This document shows, piece by piece, positions 46,428-55,735 of a DNA stretch of 64,000 bases. This DNA comes from an uncultured Spirochaetota bacterium (GTDB lineage Bacteria > Spirochaetota > UBA4802 > UBA5550). Where the stretch lies: positions 156,325 through 220,324 of the forward strand of contig CALMRZ010000017.1 of the NCBI GenBank assembly GCA_937872225.1. The letters run 5' to 3'. The translations under genes were made by a program, and so were the position numbers. The notes under the pieces are model-generated. The model was not told the DNA's origin and searched no databases. It saw only the letters and a program-made list of their open reading frames with translations. How positions within the stretch are numbered: position 1 is the stretch's first letter; each line of letters begins with the position of its first letter.

Positions 46428-47012
46428 TCACGCGGATAAGATTTTCAGGGCTTCCTTGATGATGGTTTCAATGGAACCGTTTGGGTTTTTCTTCACCAAC
46501 TCGTCCACAATTTTTGAAGATTTTGCGTCATCGAAACCGAGGGTCACCAGCGCTTCAATGGCATCGTTCTTATGGGTACGAGGCTCCCCGGATTCACCCG
46601 CAAGGGATGCCAGTTTTTTCATCTTTCGCTTCAGCTCAAAGATGAGCTTTTCCGCCTTGGTGTTGCCGATGCCGGGAATTTTGGTTAGAAGAGCGATATT
46701 CTCGGATTGGACCGCGTCGACGAGACGGCCTACGGTTATGCCGGATAGAATGGATATGGCCATGGCAGGGCCGATGCCGCTGATGTTCAGAAGAATTGAA
46801 AAGAGGTCCCGCTCGTTTTCAGTGACAAAACCGAAAAGCTTGAACTGGTCTTCCTTGTGATGGGTGTAGACATAGAGTGTTGTTTCCTTCAATGCCTGGA
46901 TTTTTTCATAGGTTGAAAGGGGTATGGTCAGGCCGTACCCCACGCCGCTGACGTCCAGGATCACCTCCGTCGGTTTCAGTTCGTCAATTGTTCCTTTTAT
47001 TTTTGCGATCAT
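46428..47012 (-). CDS. ruvA: Holliday junction DNA-binding protein RuvA
   Basis: A 194-residue protein with the RuvA layout: an OB-fold domain (IAKIKGTIDELKPTEVILDV), the tetramer helix-hairpin-helix region (ISGIGPAMAISIL, then IPGIGNTKAEKLIFELKRKM) and a C-terminal domain III (DAIEALVTLGFDDAKSSKIV) that contacts RuvB. Length is standard. It lies alone on the minus strand, 22 bp from the convergent SpoIID fusion, and far from ruvB (19297-20343). Confidence 0.97.
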   Translation of the reverse strand: MIAKIKGTIDELKPTEVILDVSGVGYGLTIPLSTYEKIQALKETTLYVYTHHKEDQFKLFGFVTENERDLFSILLNISGIGPAMAISILSGITVGRLVDAVQSENIALLTKIPGIGNTKAEKLIFELKRKMKKLASLAGESGEPRTHKNDAIEALVTLGFDDAKSSKIVDELVKKNPNGSIETIIKEALKILSA

Positions 47013-47115
47013 GATAAGCCGGTTTCCATTGTGTGATTGTTTTAAAATACTCTATTTTTTTCCCGTATTATTAAAAACAAATTTTTGATAAATTTACATT
47101 TTTTTTCAATTTTAG

Positions 47116-47178
47116 TTGACGTTCGGTAATATTATTGATACATTTAACTAAACAGTTAGTTAAACTAACTAGTTAGTT
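47116..47178 (+). promoter_or_regulatory. Promoter and tandem palindromic operator of the TetR-efflux operon
   Basis: TTGACG (47116-47121) and a weak -10 (TACATT, 47139-47144, 17-bp spacer) are followed directly by two overlapping palindromes. The first, TTAACTAAACAGTTAGTTAA (47144-47163), has two mismatched positions per arm; the second, AACTAACTAGTTAGTT (47163-47178), is perfect. The pair ends 13 nt before the tetR start. Autorepression by the TetR protein is the obvious reading. Confidence 0.75.
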
Positions 47179-47191
47179 AATAAAGGTTGCC

Positions 47192-47803
47192 ATGGAAGAT
47201 ATTTCTACTGAACAGAAGATCAAAAAGGCGGCGCTGAAGGAATTCGCGCACTTTGGGCTGGAGGGTGCGCGGGTTGATCGCATTGCCCACAAGGCCAAAA
47301 TAAACAAGGCCATGATCTATTATCATTTTAAAAGCAAGGAAGATCTGTATGAATCCATATTGACCGAATTCTACCGGGAGATTTTCCCGCGGGTAACCGC
47401 CGACATTCCCAAAGACAAGGGGCCCGAAGTACAGCTCGATGCCATTGTGACGTTTTTTATCGATTTCATCAGCAGGGTGGACCAGGACGTTATCCGGATG
47501 ATGCTCCGCGAGCTTTCCAGCGGAGGCAAGTATTTCAAAAAACTCATGCTCCCCAACGTCATAATTCCCATGATGGGGTTTGTGCAGGAGTTGTTCACCG
47601 CCGGGATGGAGCAGGGAACATTCAAGAAAATCGTGCCCCATTTAACCTTTCTTCAAATGCTCGGGTCGATCGTGTTTACCAACGCGATACGGATCACCCT
47701 GTTAGACACGGAGATGGGGAAAATGATATTCAACGATGATTTTTTTGAAGATTACAAAAAGAACCTGCTGACAGTTGTGAAGACCGGAATCCTGGCGTCA
47801 TAA
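47192..47803 (+). CDS. TetR/AcrR family regulator of the efflux operon
   Basis: A 203-residue repressor. Its N-terminal helix-turn-helix reads AALKEFAHFGLEGARVDRIA followed by AKINKAMIYYHFKSKEDLY, a textbook TetR DNA-binding domain. The C-terminal ligand domain is helical. AAAGG precedes the ATG. It is first in an operon with TolC, HlyD and ABC genes, matching CecR (YbiH) upstream of ybhGFSR in E. coli. Tandem palindromes upstream are its likely binding sites. Inducer unknown. Confidence 0.9.
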   Translation: MEDISTEQKIKKAALKEFAHFGLEGARVDRIAHKAKINKAMIYYHFKSKEDLYESILTEFYREIFPRVTADIPKDKGPEVQLDAIVTFFIDFISRVDQDVIRMMLRELSSGGKYFKKLMLPNVIIPMMGFVQELFTAGMEQGTFKKIVPHLTFLQMLGSIVFTNAIRITLLDTEMGKMIFNDDFFEDYKKNLLTVVKTGILAS

Positions 47804-47812
47804 GGAGGGATT

Positions 47813-49243
47813 ATGATGAGCATTGGAAAAATTTTGTCGATCATAATGACATTGCCCCTTGTTGCAGGGCTTCTGCCGCCGCTTGGGGTCTGGGGCGCGC
47901 CTGCTCCAAAGAAAATAAGTCTCGATGAAGCCATCACCATCGCCAAGGCCAATAACCACGACTATAAAATTGCGCTCCAGCGCCACAAGGCTGAATCTGA
48001 AAAGGTGAACCAGGCGTGGGGGATGCTCCTGCCGGTCGTTGAATCCGAGGCGTCCCTGACACGGCAGGGGGCGGAATCGGGATTCATGAGCATGATGGAC
48101 GGCCAGTATGACGTCAAGGTCGTGCAGGTAAAGTTCGGGATCAATCCCGGAATGTTCTATAATTCGCTTCAAATGACCCGCAAGGCCTATGCTGTTTCAA
48201 CGGAGGAATTACGGAAGGTTAAAAGCGACATTGAATTCAACGTCATTGAAAGCTATTTCAACCTCATCCTGGCGGAGGAAATGATAACCATCAGGAAAGA
48301 CACCATAAAGCTCCTCCAGGAAAATCTGAAAGATGTCAACAGCCTGTATAAAACGGGCAGCGTGCCGCGGTATGAGCTGCTGCAGGCGCAGGTCCAGCTC
48401 AAGAGCCAGGAGCCGTTGCTACTGGAGGCGGAAAACCGGTACCGCCTTGCCCTTGAAATGTTTAATTACCAGCTGGGCCTTGACGAGGGGACCTATGTTG
48501 CAGACCGGAGCATCATCGAAAAGGAAAAATACCGCGTGGCGGAGAATGATATAGATGCCTTTGTCCACCGGGTCGGGGGTGTGGCCCTCAAGAACAGGCC
48601 GGAGATTATCCAGCTGAGGATGAAGAAAGAAATAGCCGGTCACGCGAAGAACATCAACGACTCCTATTACCTGTGGCCGACCTTCACGGCAGGGGGATAC
48701 TATGGATATAATTATCCGCTTACGACAGCTGGGGAGAAATTGATACCCACGACCAACGGGGGAGCGGCGTACATGGACCTGTCGCAGATCGCCGGGGAGC
48801 GGAAATGGCAGCCGAACTGGATGGTCCGCGTCGCAGCGACGTACCGATGGAGCGCTCTGCTGCCTGTTGATTCTTCACGGGCGCAGGGGCGCGAGGCTAA
48901 GGCCCGCAGCCTCGAGGCGGAGGAGGAGATCGCCAAGGTAAAACGGCTTATTACCATTTCGATCAAGTCATCCTATTCAAACCTCCTGACGGCAAGCAGG
49001 ACCATTTCTTCGCACAGGGAAAACGTTGACAAGGCCCGGGAAGGGCTCCGCATAGCCCGCGAAAGCTACCGTGCCGGGGTGATCAAGAACTCTGAATTGT
49101 TCGGGGCACAGGTCGCACTCACCCAGGCGCAGGGGGGATATATCAACGCCATCAACAGCTACTACCAGTCACTGGCAAAGCTGAGGAAGGATATCGGAAC
49201 TGATGACGACAGCTTGATTTTCGGAGGAGAAGACCATGAATAA
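47813..49243 (+). CDS. TolC-like outer-membrane efflux protein
   Basis: A 476-residue outer-membrane factor with a signal peptide (LSIIMTLPLVAGLLPPLGVWG) and two repeats rich in long helices. Repeat marks are ISLDEAITIAKANN at the start, LYKTGSVPRYELLQAQVQL in the first half and YRAGVIKNSELFGAQVALTQ in the second. Trimers form the channel through the outer membrane. AGGAGG lies before ATG 47813. The stop overlaps the HlyD gene by 8 nt. Confidence 0.9.
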   Translation: MMSIGKILSIIMTLPLVAGLLPPLGVWGAPAPKKISLDEAITIAKANNHDYKIALQRHKAESEKVNQAWGMLLPVVESEASLTRQGAESGFMSMMDGQYDVKVVQVKFGINPGMFYNSLQMTRKAYAVSTEELRKVKSDIEFNVIESYFNLILAEEMITIRKDTIKLLQENLKDVNSLYKTGSVPRYELLQAQVQLKSQEPLLLEAENRYRLALEMFNYQLGLDEGTYVADRSIIEKEKYRVAENDIDAFVHRVGGVALKNRPEIIQLRMKKEIAGHAKNINDSYYLWPTFTAGGYYGYNYPLTTAGEKLIPTTNGGAAYMDLSQIAGERKWQPNWMVRVAATYRWSALLPVDSSRAQGREAKARSLEAEEEIAKVKRLITISIKSSYSNLLTASRTISSHRENVDKAREGLRIARESYRAGVIKNSELFGAQVALTQAQGGYINAINSYYQSLAKLRKDIGTDDDSLIFGGEDHE

Positions 49244-50039
49244 AAAGAAAATCATTCCCCTGGCCATTGTGGCCGCGGTATTGACGATCTCCATACTCTA
49301 TTTCGAGGTGTTCCGGCATATCGGCGAGGACGGCAGCCGCATTGAAGGATCGGGAACCATCGAGGTGACCGAGGTCGATATCAGCTCGAAGCTCGCCGGC
49401 AGGATAATCGGCATTACCCGCGATGAAGGGGAGAACGTCAGGCACGGGGAGGTGCTGGTGCGGATCGCCTATGACGAGCTGGACGCACAGCGACTTTCAG
49501 TCATGGCAAACCTGAACAACGCCAAGAAAAACATGGACCGGGTCAGGGAACTCTTCAGGAGCGGCTCGGTATCAAAAAAGGATTATGATAACATGGAAAC
49601 CATGTACCGCATGGCAAAGGCGGCCAATGACCAGATCAACGCGGCCATAGACAACGCGGTCATTGCCTCTCCCATTGACGGGGTGGTGCTGGAAAAAAAC
49701 CTGGAAATAGGCGAGATAGCCTTTCCCGGAACGCCGGTGCTGACCGTGGCGGACATTAAAGACACCTGGATCAAGATTTACGTCAATGAAAAGCAGCTGG
49801 GCCGGGTGAAGCTGGGCCAGAAGGCGGAAATCAGCGTTGATTCGTTCCCTGACAAAAAGTTCATCGGCAAGGTGGTGTCCATATCCAACAAGGCGGAATT
49901 CACTCCTAAGACGATCCAGACCAAGGACGAGCGGGTCAAGCTGATGTTTGCCGTGAAAATAGCCGTCCCCAACCCGGACCAGAAGCTGAAGCCGGGCATG
50001 CCGGCCGATGCCTACATATTAACCGGAGCGGCTAAATGA
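49236..50039 (+). CDS. HlyD/YbhG-type membrane fusion protein
   Basis: A 267-residue periplasmic adaptor anchored by one N-terminal helix (IIPLAIVAAVLTISILYF). The biotinyl-lipoyl half-motifs GSGTIEVTEVDISSKLAGRI and ASPIDGVVLEKNLEIGEIA flank a short coiled-coil hairpin (about 75-130). It links the ABC transporter to TolC. It overlaps tolC by 8 nt and the next ATPase by 4 nt, so the operon is tightly coupled. Equivalent to YbhG in the E. coli cluster. Confidence 0.9.
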   Translation: MNKKKIIPLAIVAAVLTISILYFEVFRHIGEDGSRIEGSGTIEVTEVDISSKLAGRIIGITRDEGENVRHGEVLVRIAYDELDAQRLSVMANLNNAKKNMDRVRELFRSGSVSKKDYDNMETMYRMAKAANDQINAAIDNAVIASPIDGVVLEKNLEIGEIAFPGTPVLTVADIKDTWIKIYVNEKQLGRVKLGQKAEISVDSFPDKKFIGKVVSISNKAEFTPKTIQTKDERVKLMFAVKIAVPNPDQKLKPGMPADAYILTGAAK

Positions 50040-50953
50040 TAACCGCCACTGACCTGACCAGGACCTTCGGGGACATCACCGCCGTTGATTCCCTGAGCTT
50101 TACCGTCAATAGGGGCGAAATCTTCGGCATCGTGGGTCCTGACGGGTCAGGCAAGAGCACCCTCCTCAGGATGCTATCGTCGATTCTCGTTCCCGACGGA
50201 GGGACCATCACAATCAACGGCATCAATGTGAAGGAAAACCCGTTTAAAATTAAGGAAAGCCTGGCGTACATGCCCCAGCGCTTCGGACTCTACGAGGACC
50301 TGACGGTGGAGGAAAACATTTTTTTCTTCGGCAGGCTGTTCCTCCTGTCCAGGCGGGAGATCAGGAAAAAACTCGATTCATTATACGGATTCAGCAGGCT
50401 CGGGCCCTATAAAGACCGTCTCGCGGGGAAGCTTTCCGGCGGGATGAAGCAGAAGCTGGGCCTGGTCTGCAGCCTGGTGCACACGCCGGAAGTCCTGCTC
50501 CTCGACGAGCCGACGAACGGCGTGGACCCGGTTTCCCGGCGCGAGTTCTGGGACATTCTCTATGAGCTCCTCGGGCAGGGGGTCACCATCATGGTCACCA
50601 CCGCGTACCTGGATGAGGCTGAGCGGAGCAACCGGGTGGCCCTCATGTACCGAGGGAAATTCATACGCCTCGGGAAGCCGAAGTCGATACGGGAGGAACT
50701 GCGGCAGAGAATGCTGCATATAATCGTCGACGATCCGCACAGGGCGGAGACCGCGCTGAAAGTTGACGGCGGCATGAAGATCGTCCGGACCGGGAATTCC
50801 ATCAGAATTTTTACCGGCACCTTGGAGAAGACAAAAAAGCAGGCGGAACAGCTGTTGAAAAGGAAGGGGGTCGGCATACTCAAGGCCGAAGAGGTTATGC
50901 CGCGGCTGGAAGACAGCTTCATCGAGATAATAACCAGGGAGGAGGACCGATGA
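50036..50953 (+). CDS. ABC transporter ATP-binding protein (first of two)
   Basis: A 305-residue ABC ATPase. Walker A is GPDGSGKST, with Asp where Asn is usual; the signature is LSGGMKQKLGL, Walker B LLLDEPTNGVDP, and the His loop position is occupied by Ala (TTAYLDEA), so catalysis may be weakened in this subunit. It corresponds to the N-terminal half of the fused YbhF ATPase of E. coli, here a separate gene. It overlaps the HlyD gene and the following permease gene by 4 nt each. Confidence 0.9.
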   Translation: MITATDLTRTFGDITAVDSLSFTVNRGEIFGIVGPDGSGKSTLLRMLSSILVPDGGTITINGINVKENPFKIKESLAYMPQRFGLYEDLTVEENIFFFGRLFLLSRREIRKKLDSLYGFSRLGPYKDRLAGKLSGGMKQKLGLVCSLVHTPEVLLLDEPTNGVDPVSRREFWDILYELLGQGVTIMVTTAYLDEAERSNRVALMYRGKFIRLGKPKSIREELRQRMLHIIVDDPHRAETALKVDGGMKIVRTGNSIRIFTGTLEKTKKQAEQLLKRKGVGILKAEEVMPRLEDSFIEIITREEDR

Positions 50954-52101
50954 AAGCCTTTGGTTCCCTCATGCGCATGACCGCAATAGCGGACAAGGAA
51001 TGGATCCAGATCCGCCGTGACGGCCGGAGCCTTTTCCTGACGCTGTTTATACCCACGCTCCTGGTGCTGCTGTTCGGCTACGCCCTGGTCTTTGACGTCA
51101 AGAATGTGAAAGTCGCCGTGTACGACCAGGACCGGAGTTATATTTCCCGCCAGTACCTTGAGCGGTTCAAGCATACCGAGTATATCTCGATCGTGCAGTA
51201 TGTCGATAATTACAAGGATATCGACCGGCTCATAAATACGGGCAGGATTGCCATGGCCGTGGTGATCCCGCCTTCTTTTGAACGAAAATTCAATTCAGGA
51301 AAATACGCCGATATACAGGTCCTGGTGGACGGCTCTGATTCCATGTCTGCGCTGATCGCGACCGGCTATGTTAAGGCCATAAGCTATGAGTTCAACAGGG
51401 ATTATCTGGCCCGGGGATTGAGAAAAAAAGGATTAACCTCGTTGAAACAGCCGGTGGAGATAAAAAACAGGATATGGTATAATTCCGAGCTGAAGAGCCG
51501 CAATTTCATCATCCCCGGCAACCTTGGCCTCATCCTGGCCATCATATCGGCCCTGATCACCTCCCTCACCATTTCCCGGGAATGGGAGCGCGGCACCATG
51601 GAGACACTCATTACAACGCCGGTGCGCGGCTACGAAGTGGTGCTGGGGAAACTGGTGCCCTATATTTTCATCGGCATTTTCGATGTTGTCTGCGCCCTGG
51701 TCATCGGGTATTTCGTTTTCAACGTGCCCTTCAGGGGAAGTTTTATCGAGCTGATTCTCATATCCATACTGTTTCTGGTGGGGACCAGCGGTCTGGGCAT
51801 ACTCATCTCTTCGCTGACGAGGGTCCAGGTACTTTCCGTGCAGGTTGCCATCGTCGTTACCTATCTGCCGTCATTCATGCTCTCTGATTTTATCTTCCCC
51901 ATTAAAAACATGCCGGTGATCATCCAGGCCATAACGTATATAATTCCGGCAAAATACATGATCGTCGTGCTGAAGGGGATCATCCTCCGCGGCGTCGGGT
52001 ATCCGGTGCTGATAACGCAGATAATCTTTCTGTCAATATTCTGCATTCTGGTGCTTGCCCTGTGCGTAAAAAAGTTCAGGGTCAGCCTTCCGGACAAGTG
52101 A
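50950..52101 (+). CDS. ABC-2 type permease (YbhS-like)
   Basis: A 383-residue permease: one N-terminal helix (TLFIPTLLVLLFGYALVFDV), a large periplasmic domain (about 50-180) with DQDRSYISRQYLERF, then five helices containing the ABC-2 block SREWERGTMETLITTPVRGYE. It exports drugs or lipophilic compounds with its partner. It forms part of the TetR-TolC-HlyD-ABC operon and is followed by a paralogous permease 18 nt later. Confidence 0.9.
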   Translation: MKAFGSLMRMTAIADKEWIQIRRDGRSLFLTLFIPTLLVLLFGYALVFDVKNVKVAVYDQDRSYISRQYLERFKHTEYISIVQYVDNYKDIDRLINTGRIAMAVVIPPSFERKFNSGKYADIQVLVDGSDSMSALIATGYVKAISYEFNRDYLARGLRKKGLTSLKQPVEIKNRIWYNSELKSRNFIIPGNLGLILAIISALITSLTISREWERGTMETLITTPVRGYEVVLGKLVPYIFIGIFDVVCALVIGYFVFNVPFRGSFIELILISILFLVGTSGLGILISSLTRVQVLSVQVAIVVTYLPSFMLSDFIFPIKNMPVIIQAITYIIPAKYMIVVLKGIILRGVGYPVLITQIIFLSIFCILVLALCVKKFRVSLPDK

Positions 52102-52119
52102 TGAAGAGGCACAGGTGAC

Positions 52120-53310
52120 ATGAAAGCGTTTATCAGACCAAAAGTTCTTGCAAGCATGATAAAAAAGGAATTCGCCCAGGTGCTCCGCGACATCCGGATG
52201 CGGGGCGTCGTCTTCGGGCCGCCGATAATCATGATCGTCGTTTTCGGTTATGCCATCAACCTTGATGTCAATACCGTGAACTTGGCGGTTATGGATGAAG
52301 ACAAGACCCCGATGAGCCGGGGACTGATCGAAAAGTTCACCGGATCCGGATATTTCAAACTGCATTCATATCTGTACTCGGACAGGGAATTGACACCGCT
52401 CATGGACCATGGACAGGTGGAAGCGTTTATCCATCTGCGGCGGGGCTTGTTAAAAAACCTTAAGACAGGTAAAGCCTCGGAATTGCAGGTGATCATAGAC
52501 GGAAGCGATTCCAACAGGGGTGCGATCATAACCGCCTATGTCAACGAGATAATGCAGGGTTTTTTCATGGATGAATACCTCGGAAGGATCAAAGCGCAGG
52601 TCCTGTATCGCATGTCCGGCCTGTCGGGAACGCAAACGGGAGAGGCCGCAGGGATAGTAATGCCCAAAGGCGTCCGCATTCTTGACCGGGCTTATTTCAA
52701 TCCGACACTCCTCAGCAAGAACTATTTCCTTCCCGGCGTCATCGGCTTCATTGTTTCCCTCATAACGGTCATGCTGACGTCGATGTCGATCGTCAAGGAG
52801 CGGGAGTCGGGGACGATGGAGCAGATCGTCGTGTCGCCCATCAAGCCCATGGAATTCATCATGGGAAAAACGATTCCCTTCGCCATCATTGGTTTTATCG
52901 ATATGCTTATTGTTTCAATCATAACAATTTTCTGGTTCGGCGTGCCGTTCAAGGGGAATATATTGTTTCTCTATTTTGCGGCGTTTTTCTATATTCTTTG
53001 TTCGCTGGCGGTGGGTATATTCATTTCCACCATATCTAAAACGCAGCAGCAGGCGATGATGTCGTTTTTCCTATACTTCATCCCGGCAATTCTTTTTTCG
53101 GGATTTGCCTTTCCCATCTATGCCATGCCGGAAACGATTCAGTTCATCACCTACTTTAATCCCCTCATGTACTTTATAGTGATCATACGGGGTGTTTTTC
53201 TTAAGGGTGTCGGCATAACGGTTTTATGGAAGGAGCTTCTGGTGCTCGTCATCATCGGTGCGGTGCTGCTCAACATCAGTGCCCGCAGGCTGAGCAGGAG
53301 GATGGAGTGA
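52120..53310 (+). CDS. ABC-2 type permease (YbhR-like)
   Basis: A 396-residue paralogue of the preceding permease with the same layout: first helix GPPIIMIVVFGYAINLDV, a periplasmic domain (AVMDEDKTPMSRGLIEKFTG), then SIVKERESGTMEQIVVSPIK and five C-terminal helices. The two probably form a heterodimer, as with YbhS and YbhR. Its TGA overlaps the ATG of the second ATPase. Confidence 0.9.
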   Translation: MKAFIRPKVLASMIKKEFAQVLRDIRMRGVVFGPPIIMIVVFGYAINLDVNTVNLAVMDEDKTPMSRGLIEKFTGSGYFKLHSYLYSDRELTPLMDHGQVEAFIHLRRGLLKNLKTGKASELQVIIDGSDSNRGAIITAYVNEIMQGFFMDEYLGRIKAQVLYRMSGLSGTQTGEAAGIVMPKGVRILDRAYFNPTLLSKNYFLPGVIGFIVSLITVMLTSMSIVKERESGTMEQIVVSPIKPMEFIMGKTIPFAIIGFIDMLIVSIITIFWFGVPFKGNILFLYFAAFFYILCSLAVGIFISTISKTQQQAMMSFFLYFIPAILFSGFAFPIYAMPETIQFITYFNPLMYFIVIIRGVFLKGVGITVLWKELLVLVIIGAVLLNISARRLSRRME

Positions 53311-54236
53311 TGGAAAAGGCGGTTGAGATAAGGAACCTGACAAAAAAATTCGGCGATTTCACCGCGGTGAACAATATCAGCCTGTCGGTGGAGAAGGGGG
53401 AAATCTTCGGTTTCCTCGGACCCAACGGGGCGGGAAAGACGACCACCATCAAGATGCTTTGCGGGATCCTGATGCCGACTTCCGGCGAGGGCCGGGTATC
53501 GGGGTACGATATCATCAGCGAGCAGGAAAAGATCAAGACCATCATCGGGTACATGTCCCAGCGCTTCAGCCTGTATGAGGACCTCACGGTCGTGGAGAAC
53601 CTGGAATTTTACGGAAGCATATACGGCCTCGAAGGGGCGCGGCTGAAGCAGGCCATCGGCCGGGTGGTCGACATGGCGGGCATCGGCGACAGAAAAAACG
53701 AGCTGATCAAAAACCTGCCCGGCGGCATGAAGCAGCGCCTGGCCCTGGGGGGCGCCATACTCCACGATCCGCCGATACTGTTCCTTGACGAGCCAACGTC
53801 CGGCGTGGACCCCCTCATGCGCCGGAACTTCTGGGACATAATCTACCGGTTTTCCGAGGAGGGGCGGACCATCTTCGTGACGACCCACTACATGGACGAG
53901 GCGGAGCACTGCAACAGGATCGCCCTGGTCATTGGGGGGCAGATCATTGCCCTTGATTCGCCGGAGTCGCTGAAAAGGAATTTTACCAATTCGGTCTATT
54001 CGATCGTAACGGATGATTTTCTGGAGGTATTTGAAAAAATCAGGTACCGGGATTTCATAATCGAAGCGGCGATCTTCGGCGCAGACATTCATATTCTGTG
54101 TGAAGCTGATGTTCCGGTAAAAAGAAAGGTAACCGCATTTTTCAGGGAACATAACATATCATCCTATTCGATTAACCGGATCACTCCCAGCCTGGAAGAT
54201 GTCTTCGTGAGCAATGCCAGAAAATTCAGCCTATGA
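53310..54236 (+). CDS. ABC transporter ATP-binding protein (second of two)
   Basis: A 308-residue ABC ATPase with canonical motifs: Walker A GPNGAGKTT, signature LPGGMKQRLAL, Walker B LFLDEPTSGVDP and the His-loop histidine in TTHYMDEA. It matches the C-terminal half of E. coli YbhF. Paired with the first ATPase, which lacks the His-loop histidine, it would give one proper and one degenerate ATP site. ATG 53310 overlaps the permease stop, with AGGAGG upstream; a longer frame starting at 53226 would run through the permease gene and is rejected. It ends the operon. Confidence 0.9.
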   Translation: MEKAVEIRNLTKKFGDFTAVNNISLSVEKGEIFGFLGPNGAGKTTTIKMLCGILMPTSGEGRVSGYDIISEQEKIKTIIGYMSQRFSLYEDLTVVENLEFYGSIYGLEGARLKQAIGRVVDMAGIGDRKNELIKNLPGGMKQRLALGGAILHDPPILFLDEPTSGVDPLMRRNFWDIIYRFSEEGRTIFVTTHYMDEAEHCNRIALVIGGQIIALDSPESLKRNFTNSVYSIVTDDFLEVFEKIRYRDFIIEAAIFGADIHILCEADVPVKRKVTAFFREHNISSYSINRITPSLEDVFVSNARKFSL

Positions 54237-54328
54237 GGCCTGACCGTAATGCGACCCGTCATTTTTTTCTTGAATATTCTGTGAAACGGATATTGGATGG
54301 CTCGGGATCCGCGGTCCCGTGATTGGCA

Positions 54329-54889
54329 ATGAAACAATACCTGAAACATGGCGTCACGCCCTTCCTCATGACCATGAGCCTGTCCAGTGTCATGGGGCTC
54401 TGTGTTATCATGGGGGCCGCTTACGGCTGCAGCAAAGGACATGACCGGAGATATGTTTGCGGTGATGCGCGCTTTTCCATATCGTTCCCGGAAACATGGA
54501 AAACAAAGGAAAACCTGAAGGGCACCAGAATTCTCGCCGAGATTCCGGATGAAGAAGGTTCGTCGGTTATCAGGCAGAATGTCAATGTCGTCGTGGAAGA
54601 AATAGCGAAGCCTGTTTCCCTGAACGGGTATGTCGAGCAGCAAAAAATCGGCCTGCAGAAGTTGCGCGGCGTGAAGATTCTCACCGCCGGTGAAACCACC
54701 GTTGACGGCAGTCCGGCGAAGTGGCTTACCTACAGCTACACCATCCGCGATTTTGGGTACCAGGCCCTGGTGTATGTCCTGAACAGGGACGAGCGGTATT
54801 ATGTGATTACCGGCCTCTGCCAGATAAACGCGTTCCACAAGCATAAAGAGCGGTTTCATTCAATTGCCAAAAGTTTCAGGTTTGAATAG
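54329..54889 (+). CDS. Putative lipoprotein with a PsbP/DcrB-like domain
   Basis: A 186-residue lipoprotein: long hydrophobic signal (LMTMSLSSVMGLCVIMGAA) ending in lipobox AAYGC. The mature part starts ARFSISFPETWK, then LAEIPDEEGSSVIRQNVNVVVEE, and ends FHSIAKSFRF. These are the opening strand and closing helix pattern of the PsbP-like DUF1795/DcrB fold. Function unknown. It stands 92 nt after the efflux operon and 39 nt before the phosphatase gene. Confidence 0.7.
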   Translation: MKQYLKHGVTPFLMTMSLSSVMGLCVIMGAAYGCSKGHDRRYVCGDARFSISFPETWKTKENLKGTRILAEIPDEEGSSVIRQNVNVVVEEIAKPVSLNGYVEQQKIGLQKLRGVKILTAGETTVDGSPAKWLTYSYTIRDFGYQALVYVLNRDERYYVITGLCQINAFHKHKERFHSIAKSFRFE

Positions 54890-54928
54890 CATTCGTATCG
54901 TATTCTCGCAAAGCATAATCGGAAAGGC

Positions 54929-55735
54929 ATGACAGCACTGTTCACTGATAATGATTTCGTTTTTTTTAAAAATGCATTGATGGAAGCGGGCGCCATGGCC
55001 CGCCGGATCCAAAAGGAAACCATCGCGGTCAACAGAAAGAGTGACCGGTCGATAGTTACCCAGGCGGACCTGATGGTTCAGGACTTGCTGATGCAAAGGA
55101 TCTCCGACCGCTATGATAACGTTACTTTCATCATGGAAGAAAACAACTCGGGGTCGGTCCCGGACATCGGGGACGACACCTTGTCCGCAATTATCGATCC
55201 CATAGACGGCACGGCAATGTTCAGCATGCATCTCCCGGAATGGTGCGTTTCAGTGGGAATATTCAGAGGATATACCCCTGTCTATGGATTTGTTTATTCC
55301 CCCGGTTTTGACATGCTTTTTTATAATGATGACGGTAATGCCTACATGAATGAACGGCCCCTGCGCGCGGAAAGGAAGATCATCATTGATAATGAAACCA
55401 ATATTTTCTGCGCTTCGGAAGTGAGCAACCGGTTCTTTTTTGATTTCCCGGGCAAGATACGAAATCTCGGTTCGACGGCGCTGCACGCCTGCCTTGCGGC
55501 TGATAACGCGCGCAACAGGACCCTCGCTTTCATCGGCAAATCCAACCTGTGGGACTGGGCCGGGGCGGTGCCGATCGTGCTGAAGGCCGGCTGTATGGTC
55601 AGGTATTTCGGCGGCGAAGAGATCGATTACCGCGCCGTGATCGAGAACAAGAACCGGCTCCTGGATTATGTCGTGGTATATAATGTCGATGATTTTGATT
55701 CCATCCGGAATATTTTCAAGCCACGGCCGGTATGA
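54929..55735 (+). CDS. Inositol monophosphatase family enzyme
   Basis: A 268-residue Mg-dependent phosphatase of the FIG superfamily. The metal site is complete: MEEN (usual GEE), IDPIDGT and WDWAGAVPIVLKAG. Family members hydrolyse inositol-1-phosphate, fructose-1,6-bisphosphate or 3'-phosphoadenosine phosphate. Replacement of the first Glu-Glu glycine and the missing C-terminal segment conserved in CysQ leave the substrate open. Nearby glycosyltransferases could mean a role in inositol-glycolipid synthesis, which is only inferred. Confidence 0.88.
   Translation: MTALFTDNDFVFFKNALMEAGAMARRIQKETIAVNRKSDRSIVTQADLMVQDLLMQRISDRYDNVTFIMEENNSGSVPDIGDDTLSAIIDPIDGTAMFSMHLPEWCVSVGIFRGYTPVYGFVYSPGFDMLFYNDDGNAYMNERPLRAERKIIIDNETNIFCASEVSNRFFFDFPGKIRNLGSTALHACLAADNARNRTLAFIGKSNLWDWAGAVPIVLKAGCMVRYFGGEEIDYRAVIENKNRLLDYVVVYNVDDFDSIRNIFKPRPV

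Noticed and set aside
53226-53309. Upstream extension of the second ABC ATPase
   Set aside because: It lies inside the permease gene in another frame, with Cys/His-rich nonsense; ATG 53310 has a strong ribosome site and the ATPase domain begins there.
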